Positions 43,817 through 50,986 of a stretch of 64,000 nucleotides of DNA are shown here, piece by piece (position 1 is the stretch's first letter; every line of letters begins with the position of its first letter). Both the position numbers and the translations under genes were made by a program. Origin of the DNA: Actinomycetospora endophytica (lineage in GTDB: Bacteria; Actinomycetota; Actinomycetes; Mycobacteriales; Pseudonocardiaceae); NCBI RefSeq assembly GCF_021026375.1, contig NZ_JAJNDB010000007.1, positions 310,001-374,000 on the forward strand. Direction: 5' to 3'. A model generated the notes under the pieces. The model had not been told where the DNA came from. It ran no database searches and was given only the letters and a program-made list of their open reading frames with translations.

Positions 43817-43887
43817 TGACACCATTGCGACACCACGACAAGCGATTGGTGTCATGTCAGCGCTGGGCGAACACCGTCATGGTGTCA
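43817..43887. promoter_or_regulatory. Cluster of RHH-type operator half-sites
   Basis: TGACACCA at 43817, CGACACCA at 43828, and the inverse TGGTGTCA at 43847 and 43880 lie within 71 bp directly upstream of the RHH gene. The outer pair extends to the 9-bp dyad TGACACCAT/ATGGTGTCA. Arrays of short half-sites are typical of ribbon-helix-helix repressors. Confidence 0.6.
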
Positions 43888-43895
43888 CGCTGATG

Positions 43896-44213
43896 TCAGA
43901 AGTCGTCGGAGCTCTCGTGGTAGTCCTTGCCGCCGCTCGCCATCCGGCGCAGCGTGAACCGTCGGGAGAGCCGGATGGCGGGCCGGATCGCGAGCTGGGC
44001 CGAGCCGACCACGAAGAGCCACACCCCGACGTCCTTCGCGGACGACGGCACGCCCTCGAAGAAGAAGAACGACCCGACGAGGAACTCCACCGCGATCAGC
44101 GCGTCGTTGACGATGCTCGCCGTCTCGTAGCGGTCGCGGATGGTGATCACGCGCCCGGCGAGGGTCATCGTGATGTTCGGGTCGTCGGGGTCGTCGCTCA
44201 CCGGCTTGGCCAT
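43896..44213 (-). CDS. YrhK domain membrane protein
   Basis: A 105-residue protein of the YrhK family with two TM helices ('IVNDALIAVEFLVGSFFFFEG' region and 'DVGVWLFVVGSAQLAIRPAI'). It is 90 bp upstream of the RHH gene on the same strand and divergent from thyX. The family function is unknown; a membrane-stress or envelope role has been suggested for some relatives but nothing here shows it. Confidence 0.82.
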   Translation of the reverse strand: MAKPVSDDPDDPNITMTLAGRVITIRDRYETASIVNDALIAVEFLVGSFFFFEGVPSSAKDVGVWLFVVGSAQLAIRPAIRLSRRFTLRRMASGGKDYHESSDDF

Positions 44214-44265
44214 GATCGGGTTGGTACCCCGGAGCGGGAGCGCCGGATCACCACGGACGAGCGGA

Positions 44266-44271
44266 TACCGT
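44266..44271 (+). promoter_or_regulatory. -10 hexamer of thyX (decides the start)
   Basis: TACCGT lies seven bases before the GTG at 44279. The alternative GTG at 44270 overlaps the hexamer and is therefore unlikely. Confidence 0.5.
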
Positions 44272-44278
44272 GTCGGGC

Positions 44279-45028
44279 GTGGAGACCGTGGGACCGCAGG
44301 TGACGCTGATCGCGAAGACCGAGTTCCTGCCGCCGGCCGGGGTGCCGTGGGAGACGGACGCCGACGGGGGGCAGGCGCTCGCCGAGTTCGCGGGGCGGGC
44401 CTGCTATCAGTCGTGGACCAAGCCGAACCCGGCGACGGCGTCGAACGCCGGCTACCTGCGCCACATCCTCGAGGTCGGGCACCTTTCCGTGCTCGAGCAC
44501 GGGAGCGTGAGCTTCTACCTCACCGGGATGTCGCGCAGCCTCACCCACGAGCTGATCCGCCACCGCCACTTCTCCTACTCGCAGCTCTCGCAGCGCTACG
44601 TGCCCGAGCGCGACGCCGCGATGGTCGAGCCCGACGTGATCGCGGACGACCCCGAGCTGCACCAGCTCTTCACCGAGGCGGGCGAGGCCGCGCTGGCCTC
44701 CTACGAGAAGCTGCTCGCGGGCCTCGAGGAGCGCTTCGCCGACGAGCCCAACCGCACGCTGCGCCGCAAGCAGGCCCGGCAGGCGGCCCGCGCGGTGCTG
44801 CCGAACGCCACCGAGACCCGCATCGTCGTCACCGGCAACTACCGGGCGTGGCGGCACTTCATCGCCATGCGGGCCTCCGAGCACGCCGACGTGGAGATCC
44901 GCGACCTCGCGGTGATGTGCCTCGAGGCGCTGCAGGCCGAGGTGCCGAACGTGTTCGCCGACTTCGAGATCAGCGAGCTGCCGAGCGGCTCCCGGGTCGC
45001 GTCGAGCCCGTTCGTCGCCGAGGGGTGA
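44279..45028 (+). CDS. thyX: FAD-dependent thymidylate synthase ThyX
   Basis: A 249-residue flavin-dependent thymidylate synthase making dTMP from dUMP with methylene-THF and NADPH. The ThyX signature RHR-x7-S-R reads '[13 protein letters not shown]' (about residues 94-106), and '[18 protein letters not shown]' precedes it. The GTG at 44279 has a -10 hexamer seven bases upstream. In relatives thyX lies next to dapA and rnj; here a TIGR03085 gene takes the place of dapA. Confidence 0.96.
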   Translation: METVGPQVTLIAKTEFLPPAGVPWETDADGGQALAEFAGRACYQSWTKPNPATASNAGYLRHILEVGHLSVLEHGSVSFYLTGMSRSLTHELIRHRHFSYSQLSQRYVPERDAAMVEPDVIADDPELHQLFTEAGEAALASYEKLLAGLEERFADEPNRTLRRKQARQAARAVLPNATETRIVVTGNYRAWRHFIAMRASEHADVEIRDLAVMCLEALQAEVPNVFADFEISELPSGSRVASSPFVAEG

Positions 45029-45057
45029 TCCGCGGGCTCAGCGGGTAGCAGGCATCC

Positions 45058-45702
45058 ATGAGTGCTGTCCGGTCCGCCGCCGACGTGGCCGCCGCCGAGC
45101 GCAACGCCCTCGCCGACCTGTTCCTCGAGCGCGGGCCCGACGAACCGACGCTGTGCGGCGAGTGGACGACGAACGACCTGCTCGCCCACCTCGTCGTCCG
45201 GGAGCGTCGACCCGACGCGGCGCCCGGCATCATGATCCCCCCGTTGGCCTTCTGGACCGAGCGCGTGCAGTCCCAGGCCGCGCGGCGCGATTTCGGGGCG
45301 AACGTCGCGCTGATCCGCAGCGGCCCGCCGTCGTGGAGCCCGATGGCGCTGCCGTTCCTGGCCGGCGTGGACGTCCAGGAGTACTTCATCCACCACGAGG
45401 ACGTGCGGCGCGCGGTCGACGGCTGGTCGCCGCGGCCACCGGACCCGGACCGGGACGCCCTGCTGTGGCGCCAGCTCGGGATGCTCGGCCGGCTCGCGTT
45501 CCGCGCCGGCCCGGTGGGCGTGACGCTGCAGGCCCCGGACGGGCGCGAGCACGCGGTGAAGAGCGGCCCGCGCACCGTCACGATCGTCGGTGAGCCGGAC
45601 GAGCTGGTGATGTTCGCCAGCGGGCGCGACGAGTGCGTCGTGGCCTGGCAGGGCGAACCGGCCGACGTCGCGAGCGTGCAGGCCACCGACCGGGGGCTCT
45701 AG
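45058..45702 (+). CDS. TIGR03085 family metal-binding protein
   Basis: A 214-residue protein of the TIGR03085 subgroup of the DinB/mycothiol-dependent enzyme fold. The N-terminal helix pair 'ERNALADLFLERGPDEPTLCG' with 'WTTNDLLAHLVVRERRPD' and the later 'QEYFIHHEDVRRA' supply the conserved His residues of the metal site. Members are thought to use mycothiol, but the substrate is unknown. ATG 45058 lies 30 bp after thyX. Confidence 0.88.
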   Translation: MSAVRSAADVAAAERNALADLFLERGPDEPTLCGEWTTNDLLAHLVVRERRPDAAPGIMIPPLAFWTERVQSQAARRDFGANVALIRSGPPSWSPMALPFLAGVDVQEYFIHHEDVRRAVDGWSPRPPDPDRDALLWRQLGMLGRLAFRAGPVGVTLQAPDGREHAVKSGPRTVTIVGEPDELVMFASGRDECVVAWQGEPADVASVQATDRGL

Positions 45703-46001
45703 GTCGCCCACGGCGGCCCCGAGTGCCCCGTCGGTGGCGTCGTGCCCCTCCACCATCACCCGCCCCATCGCACGAGCGGTACATTGACCATGGCATGAGT
45801 ACGCCCGCCGATCGCACCTCGCCCCCTCAGGGGGTCGGTGCTCGACTCGCGCCCGGAGCGCGCTCTGCCGCTCGAGACATCCCCGCGGCCCACGACGGGT
45901 CGCACCCGTGGGCGAGCGCCCCGCGACACGAGGTCGTGCCGGGCGACGCCCTGTGACCAGGAGGAACCCATTCCCAGCGAGAACCCCACCGGGGTGACCC
46001 G
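45703..46001 (+). promoter_or_regulatory. rnj leader with strong ribosome-binding site and mini-ORFs
   Basis: A TACATT hexamer (45780-45785) precedes a 53-codon ORF at 45795-45956. AGGAGGA then stands at 45959-45965, not before the rnj start but 6 bp before an ATT at 45970 that would open an 11-codon ORF whose TGA (46003-46005) overlaps the rnj GTG. dapA, common at this site in relatives, is missing. The mini-ORFs may be a leader with coupled initiation or a scar. Confidence 0.45.
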
Positions 46002-47840
46002 GTGAGCCGATCGACCGCACAGCGCCGCCGGGGCAACGGCGGCAACCAGAGCTCCCCGAACCAGGGTGAGCAGAGCAAGAACGGCGCCGACCCCGGGCAC
46101 GAGAAGCACGACTGCGGGCAGGGCTCCGGCGTGCCGACCCAGTCGGTGCCGCAGACCTCCGGCGCCGTCGCCGACGTCCCGCCGAAGCCGCTCGCCGAGG
46201 GCGCGCTGCGCGTCGTGGCGCTCGGCGGCGTCGGCGAGGTCGGCCGGAACATGACCGTGTTCGAGTACGGCGGGCGGCTGCTCGTCGTCGACTGCGGTGT
46301 GCTCTTCCCGAGCGAGGAGTCGCCCGGCGTCGACCTCATCCTGCCGGACTTCCGGACCATCGAGGACCGGCTCGACGACATCGACGCCCTGGTGCTCACC
46401 CACGGGCACGAGGACCACATCGGCGCGGTGCCGTTCCTGCTGCGCCAGAAGCCGGACCTGCTCGTCGTCGGGTCCCGGTTCACGCTCGCCCTGGTCGAGG
46501 CGAAGTGCAAGGAGCACCGCCTCACCCCGCACCTGCTCGAGGTCCGCGAGGGCGAGCGCAACCACATCGGGACGTTCGACCTCGAGTTCTTCGCGGTCAA
46601 CCACTCCATCCCCGACGCCCTCGCCGTCGCCGTCCGCACGCCCGGCGGCACGGTGCTGCACACCGGGGACATCAAGCTCGACCAGCTCCCGCTCGACGGC
46701 CGCCTCACCGACCTGGCCGGGTTCTCCCGGCTCGGCGACGAGGGCGTGGACCTGCTGCTCGTCGACTCGACGAACGCCGAGGTCCCGGGCTTCGTGACCC
46801 CGGAGCGCGACATCGCGCCGGTGATCGACGACGTGTTCCGCCGGGCCCCGAGCCGGCTGATCGTCGCCTGCTTCGCCAGCCACGTACACCGCGTCCAGCA
46901 GGTGCTCAACGCGGCGCAGAAGCACAAGCGCAAGGTCTGTTTCACCGGCCGCTCGATGGTCCGGAACATGGGGATAGCGGCCGACCTGGGCCTGCTCGAC
47001 ATCCCCGAGGGGCTGCTCGTCGACCTCGACGACGCGCTGCAGATGCCGGAGAAGGATGTCGTGCTGGTCTCGACCGGCTCGCAGGGTGAGCCGCTCTCGG
47101 CGCTCGGCCGCATGGCCCGCGGTGACCACCGGCAGATCACGATCACCCCGGGCGACACGGTCGTCCTGCTCTCGTCGCTGATCCCCGGCAACGAGACCGC
47201 GGTCTTCGCCGTGATCAACGGCCTGACCCGGCTCGGCGCCGAGGTGGTCCACTCCGGCGTCGCGAAGGTCCACGTCTCGGGGCACGCGAGCGCCGGGGAA
47301 CTGCTGTTCCTCTACAACGCGCTCCGCCCGCGCAACGTCATGCCGGTGCACGGCGAGTGGCGCCACCTGCGCGCCAACGCCGAGATCGCGAAGCGCGTCG
47401 GCATCCCGGCGAAGAACGTCGTCATCGCCGAGGACGGCGTCGTCGTGGACGTCGTCGAGAAGCAGGCCGCGATCGCCGGGCGCGTCGAGGTCGGGCACGT
47501 CTACGTGGACGGCAACCAGGTCGGCGACGTCGGCGAGACGACGCTGTCCGACCGGCTGGTGCTCGGCGAGGGCGGCTTCATCGCGATCACGGTGGCCGTC
47601 GAGGCGGCGACCGGACGCGCGGTGGCGCCCCCGCGGATCTCCGGACGGGGGTTCTCCGACGACCCGAAGGCACTCGAGAACGTCGTCTCCCTGGTGGAGA
47701 TGGAGCTCGCGCGCACCGAGGCCGAGGGGATCACCGACACCCACCGCATCGCACAGGCGGTCCGCCGGGTGGTCGGCAAGTGGGTCGGCGAGACCTACCG
47801 CCGCCGGCCGATGATCGTCCCGACGGTGCTGCCGGTATAG
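46002..47840 (+). CDS. rnj: Ribonuclease J
   Basis: A 612-residue metallo-beta-lactamase/beta-CASP nuclease with both 5'-3' exo- and endonuclease action, involved in rRNA and mRNA processing. The zinc motif 'HGHEDHIGAVP' (about residue 133), 'HTGDIKLDQ', the beta-CASP motifs 'DSTNAEVPGF' and 'SGHAS' and the 'MPVHGEW' His are all present. The first ~55 residues are a Ser/Gln/Asn-rich tail. GTG 46002 is the first reasonable start and overlaps an upstream mini-ORF stop. Confidence 0.96.
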   Translation: MSRSTAQRRRGNGGNQSSPNQGEQSKNGADPGHEKHDCGQGSGVPTQSVPQTSGAVADVPPKPLAEGALRVVALGGVGEVGRNMTVFEYGGRLLVVDCGVLFPSEESPGVDLILPDFRTIEDRLDDIDALVLTHGHEDHIGAVPFLLRQKPDLLVVGSRFTLALVEAKCKEHRLTPHLLEVREGERNHIGTFDLEFFAVNHSIPDALAVAVRTPGGTVLHTGDIKLDQLPLDGRLTDLAGFSRLGDEGVDLLLVDSTNAEVPGFVTPERDIAPVIDDVFRRAPSRLIVACFASHVHRVQQVLNAAQKHKRKVCFTGRSMVRNMGIAADLGLLDIPEGLLVDLDDALQMPEKDVVLVSTGSQGEPLSALGRMARGDHRQITITPGDTVVLLSSLIPGNETAVFAVINGLTRLGAEVVHSGVAKVHVSGHASAGELLFLYNALRPRNVMPVHGEWRHLRANAEIAKRVGIPAKNVVIAEDGVVVDVVEKQAAIAGRVEVGHVYVDGNQVGDVGETTLSDRLVLGEGGFIAITVAVEAATGRAVAPPRISGRGFSDDPKALENVVSLVEMELARTEAEGITDTHRIAQAVRRVVGKWVGETYRRRPMIVPTVLPV

Positions 47841-47848
47841 GGCGAAGC

Positions 47849-47896
47849 CCATGTGAGTGGATGTGGTCGCCATGACGACCACATTCGTTCACATGG
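47849..47896. terminator. Hairpin between convergent rnj and NUDIX genes
   Basis: CCATGTGAGTGGATGTGGTCG and a downstream near-complement ending CATGG form a 21-bp stem with three mismatches, eight bases after the rnj stop. The right arm covers the last codons and stop of the NUDIX gene on the minus strand. Confidence 0.7.
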
Positions 47897-48272
47897 CGCG
47901 GAGCGCCTTCTCCAGATACTGGCGCACCGGGGGCCAGAGCTCGGGGAGCACGAGGTCGACCTGCTCGAGGCGGTACCAGGCGACCTGCAGGCTCACCGCG
48001 ACCTCGCCGACCGGCGGCTCGGTGACCGGGCGGGCCGCGACGTAGGTCGTCGCGATCCCGTCGACCACCATCCGGCCGAGCTGGCGGCCGGCCCGGATGC
48101 GCACCCGGGTCTCCTCCTCGCAGCCGCGCTCGGCGGTGGCCCCCGGCGTCTCGCGCGGTTCGGGGCGTCCGCCGGGCAGCACCGCGGGCGGGGTCTCGCC
48201 GGGGCGGTGGACCAGCAGCAGGCCGGGCCCGGCGGTCACGACCGCCAGCACGAGGTGGTTCTCCCGGCTCAC
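47889..48272 (-). CDS. NUDIX-domain protein with imperfect Nudix box
   Basis: A 127-residue NUDIX-fold protein. The box is recognisable as 'GGRPEPRETPGATAERGCEEET' in two parts (about residues 35-56): the Gly, first Glu and the Glu-Glu pair are kept, but the Glu of the R-E step is Gly and the following Gly is Arg. Reduced or altered metal binding is therefore possible. The C-terminus lies inside the hairpin shared with rnj. Substrate is unknown. Confidence 0.85.
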   Translation of the reverse strand: MSRENHLVLAVVTAGPGLLLVHRPGETPPAVLPGGRPEPRETPGATAERGCEEETRVRIRAGRQLGRMVVDGIATTYVAARPVTEPPVGEVAVSLQVAWYRLEQVDLVLPELWPPVRQYLEKALRAM

Positions 48273-48346
48273 GGCGTCTGCTTACCACGCTCGTCGCGAC
48301 CGGAGCGGGTCGCCGGACCGGGAACCGACGCGTGATCGACTCCCGA

Positions 48347-48395
48347 GTGAGGGAGGTGGGTGGGGACCGAACGGTCCGTCACGGTCGTCGCGATC
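48347..48395 (-). repeat. Repeat family S, copy 2
   Basis: The minus strand of this segment matches 15223-15272 (GATCGCGACG, GGACCGTTCGGTCC, CCTCAC). Its end overlaps the minus-strand stop codon of the TetR gene (48394-48396). It lies in the spacer between the TetR and NUDIX genes. Confidence 0.75.
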
Positions 48396-48978
48396 ATGGA
48401 CCGTCGGACGGTGTCAGGAGGTCGACGGCGAGGGTGAGCCGCTCGCCGTCGTCGTCGGGGGAGAGCCGTCCGGCGCGGGCTAGGGTCGCGAGCCCGTGCA
48501 GGGTGGCCCACCCGAGCTCGGCGTACCGGCCCGGGTCACCCGTCGTCGTGGGGGCCAGCGTGTCGCGCAGGACCGCGAAGCCCTCCAGCAGCGGGCCCGG
48601 GGTGTCGTCGCGGGCGAACGGCAGCGCGGCCAGGTCGAACATCGCCGTGTACGTGGCCGGGTGCTGCGCGGCGAAGTCCAGGTAGGTGGTGGCCAGCGCG
48701 GCGACGGCGGGGCGGCGCCCCGGGCCGGCACCGGTGACCGCGGCGCGCAGCGTCGTCGCGAGCTCGGCGAAGCCCTCGACGGCGACCGCCGCGACGATCG
48801 CGTCCTTGCCGCCGGGGAAGTGGCCGTAGAGCACGGGCTGCGAGTACTCGATCCGGTCCGCGAGCCGCCGGGTGGTCACCGCGTCCCAGCCCTGGTCCTC
48901 GGCGAGCTCGCGGGCGGCGGCGACGATCCGGCCGTGCCGGTCGGCGCGCTCCCGTTCCTTGCGGTCCTGGGTCGTCAC
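48394..48978 (-). CDS. TetR-family transcriptional repressor
   Basis: A 194-residue TetR regulator with the N-terminal helix-turn-helix 'DAVTTRRLADRIEYSQPVLYGHFPGGKDAI' (in parts, about residues 32-61) and a C-terminal ligand/dimer domain of the TetR_C_33-like kind. It starts at a GTG with TAGAGT seven bases before it, overlapping the first of two CTAGCAGTGCTAG palindromes, so it should repress itself. The divergent DUF1772 gene has the second palindrome just downstream of its own -10, so it should be repressed too. Confidence 0.92.
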   Translation of the reverse strand: MTTQDRKERERADRHGRIVAAARELAEDQGWDAVTTRRLADRIEYSQPVLYGHFPGGKDAIVAAVAVEGFAELATTLRAAVTGAGPGRRPAVAALATTYLDFAAQHPATYTAMFDLAALPFARDDTPGPLLEGFAVLRDTLAPTTTGDPGRYAELGWATLHGLATLARAGRLSPDDDGERLTLAVDLLTPSDGP

Positions 48979-48988
48979 GGTGTCGACT

Positions 48989-49051
48989 CTAGCAGTGCTA
49001 GAAATTCAAGCGACGTTCGTCTAGCGTCGGCAGTCGAACTAGCAGTGCTAG
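48989..49051. promoter_or_regulatory. Two identical 13-bp operators, CTAGCAGTGCTAG
   Basis: CTAGCAGTGCTAG occurs at 48989-49001 and at 49039-49051, 50 bp apart, and both are followed by GAA. The first overlaps the tetR -10 (48986-48991, minus strand); the second lies after a TAGCGT -10 (49022-49027) of the DUF1772 gene. Spacing is close to five helical turns, which would put both on one face of the DNA. Confidence 0.8.
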
Positions 49052-49067
49052 AACTCGAGGAGGCGTC

Positions 49068-49517
49068 ATGGACGTGCTTGGTGTCGTCACGGTGGTGGCG
49101 GTGGGACTGCTCGTCGGGGTCGAGCTCGCGGTGGCGGTGTTCGTCAACCCGATGTTCGACCGCCTGCCCGGGGACGCCGGGCTCGCTGCCCGCAGCGACG
49201 GGGCTCGGGTGCTCGGGCGGGTCATGCCGTTCTGGTACGTCGGATCGGTCGTGCTGGGCGTCGCGTGGCTCGTGCTGGCGTGGGGCGGTCCGGTGACCGT
49301 CCCCGTCGTCGTGGCGATGGCGCTGCTGGTGGTGGCGGTCATCGCGTCGGTCACGCTGCTGGTGCCGATCAACGACCGCGTGAAGACCTGGAGCGCCGGG
49401 AACGCACCGACCGACTGGCGCGCCCAGGTGGGTCGCTGGGACCGCCTGCACTACGGCCGGGTCGCCCTGCTGGTCGCGGCGTTCGCGCTGGTGGCGGTCG
49501 GGCTGCTCGCGGCGTGA
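49068..49517 (+). CDS. DUF1772 family membrane protein
   Basis: A 149-residue four-TM protein of DUF1772, related to the anthrone-oxygenase-like fold. 'VFVNPMFDRLPGDAG' after TM1 and 'LLVPINDRVKTW' late in the protein are typical. The start at 49068 follows GGAGG. Divergence from a TetR regulator with two shared operators marks it as the regulator's main target. The physiological role is unknown. Confidence 0.87.
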   Translation: MDVLGVVTVVAVGLLVGVELAVAVFVNPMFDRLPGDAGLAARSDGARVLGRVMPFWYVGSVVLGVAWLVLAWGGPVTVPVVVAMALLVVAVIASVTLLVPINDRVKTWSAGNAPTDWRAQVGRWDRLHYGRVALLVAAFALVAVGLLAA

Positions 49518-49526
49518 GGGCAGACT

Positions 49527-50114
49527 GTGCCGGTGCTGGCCGCGACCCGGATCTCCCAGGTGAGCTCGCCGACGGTGCTGCTCGCGGTGCTCTACCCGGT
49601 GGTGGGCGCGCTCGCGGCCGGGTGGCCCGGCGTCGGGTGGTCGCTGGTCGGGATGGTGTTCACGGTCGCGATCCCGGCGGCGATCGTGGACGTCGGGGTG
49701 CGGCGGGGCCGCTACACCGACCACCACCTGTCCCGGCGCGAGCAGCGGGCGGTGCCGCTGGGACTGTCGGCGGCCTCGGTGCTCGTCGGGCTGGCGGTGC
49801 TGGGGTTCGCGGGCGCGCCGCGGGCGATCGTCGCGCTGCAGGTGGCCGTGCTCGTGACGGTGCTCGTGGTGACGGCCGTGACGCTGGCGTGGAAGGTCAG
49901 CCTGCACGTCGCGGTGGTCGGGGCGGCGGCCTGCGTGCTGACGCTGCTCGGCGGCGGATGGTGGGCGCTGTCCTGGCTCGCGGTGCCGGTGGTGGCCTGG
50001 GCGCGGTTGCGGCTGACCGCGCACACGGTCGCGCAGGTCGTCGTCGGGTGCGTCCTCGGGGCGGGCGTCACGGGGGCCGTGCTGCTGATCGCGGGCGTAG
50101 CGTCCCTGCCGTGA
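49527..50114 (+). CDS. PAP2-like integral membrane protein
   Basis: A 195-residue protein with about five TM helices. The order 'VSLHVAVVGAAACVLT' then 'RLRLTAHTVAQVVVGCVLG' resembles the second and third motifs of PAP2 phosphatases, but the first motif (K-x6-R-P) and the exact Ser/Arg/His set are not clear, so catalysis is doubtful. It lies ten bases after DUF1772 and overlaps tam (GTGA), probably a single transcript. Confidence 0.75.
   Translation: MPVLAATRISQVSSPTVLLAVLYPVVGALAAGWPGVGWSLVGMVFTVAIPAAIVDVGVRRGRYTDHHLSRREQRAVPLGLSAASVLVGLAVLGFAGAPRAIVALQVAVLVTVLVVTAVTLAWKVSLHVAVVGAAACVLTLLGGGWWALSWLAVPVVAWARLRLTAHTVAQVVVGCVLGAGVTGAVLLIAGVASLP
50098..50103 (+). promoter_or_regulatory. -10 hexamer of tam (internal, leaderless)
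   Basis: TAGCGT inside the end of the PAP2-like gene stands seven bases before the tam GTG. Confidence 0.4.
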
Positions 50115-50878
50115 CGAGCGCGACCACCTGGGACCCGGACCTCTACCTCGACTTCGACGACCTCCGCTCACGGCCGTTCGCGGACCTGCTCGCACGGATC
50201 GGGGCGCACGACCCGGTCCACGTGGTCGACGCCGGGTGCGGGCCGGGGCACCTCACCCGGGTGCTGGCGGCCCGGTGGCCGGACGCCCGGGTGAGCGCGT
50301 TCGACTCGTCGCCGGACATGGTCGCCGCGGCACGCGGTCGCGGGGTCGACGCGGTGCAGGCGGACGTCGGGACGTGGACGCCGGCCGACGACGTCGACGT
50401 CATCGTCACGAACGCCGTCCTGCAGTGGGTGCCGGGGCACCGCGACCTGCTGCGGCGCTGGGTCGGGGCGCTGCCGGCCGGGGGCTGGTTCGCCATGCAG
50501 GTGCCCGGCAACTTCACCGCGCCGTCGCACGTCCTGGCCCGGGAGGTGGCCGACCGGTTCGGCGTGCCGCTGCGCGACGCCGCCACGGTGGCCGAGCCGG
50601 CCGACTACGCCGACGACATCGCCGCGGCCGGGGCGAGCGCGGTGGACGTGTGGGAGACGACCTATCTGCAGCGCCTCACCGGGGAGGACCCGGTGCTGCA
50701 CTGGATCTCCGGCACCGCGCTGCGCCCGGTCCGCGACGCACTCTCCGACGCCGACTACGCGGCCTACACCGCCGAGCTCGCCCCCCGGCTGCGCGAGGCC
50801 TACCCGCAACGCGCCGACGGCTCCACCTGGTTCCCGTTCCGTCGGATCTTCTGCGTAGGTGCGCTGACGCGCTCGTGA
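50111..50878 (+). CDS. tam: Trans-aconitate 2-methyltransferase
   Basis: A 255-residue SAM-dependent methyltransferase of the Tam family (Rv0294 type) that methylates trans-aconitate, a spontaneous by-product of the TCA cycle. SAM motif I is 'VVDAGCGPGHLTRVLA' (about 38-53), 'FDSSPDMVAAAR' follows, and 'NAVLQWVPGH' and 'PGNFTAPSH' are family landmarks. GTG 50111 overlaps the previous stop and has a TAGCGT -10 seven bases upstream. The last eight codons run into a palindromic repeat that supplies the stop. Confidence 0.9.
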   Translation: MTSATTWDPDLYLDFDDLRSRPFADLLARIGAHDPVHVVDAGCGPGHLTRVLAARWPDARVSAFDSSPDMVAAARGRGVDAVQADVGTWTPADDVDVIVTNAVLQWVPGHRDLLRRWVGALPAGGWFAMQVPGNFTAPSHVLAREVADRFGVPLRDAATVAEPADYADDIAAAGASAVDVWETTYLQRLTGEDPVLHWISGTALRPVRDALSDADYAAYTAELAPRLREAYPQRADGSTWFPFRRIFCVGALTRS

Positions 50879-50931
50879 GCACTAATTGACGCTATAGCCT
50901 CACTTTCTGCTCACATGCGCGAAGCGCACCT
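50856..50931 (+). repeat. 75-bp palindromic repeat, family R, copy 2
   Basis: It begins TAGGTGCGCT and ends AGCGCACCT, like copies at 9403 and 55249. Here the tam frame reads into the repeat and stops at its TGA, whereas the other two copies give a TAG. The central arms are more diverged than in copy 1. Confidence 0.88.
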
Positions 50932-50973
50932 GCTGGGCGCGTGTGGCTCCCGTGACGCGTGCCGTCTCCCGTT

Positions 50974-50979
50974 TACGGT
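50974..50979 (+). promoter_or_regulatory. -10 hexamer of ftsK (leaderless)
   Basis: TACGGT stands seven bases before the ftsK ATG at 50987, after repeat R2. Confidence 0.5.
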
Positions 50980-50986
50980 GAGACGC

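Noticed and set aside
50881..50986. Longer FtsK start at 50915
   Set aside because: It would start inside repeat R2 and before the -10 hexamer at 50974; ATG 50987 matches family N-termini.
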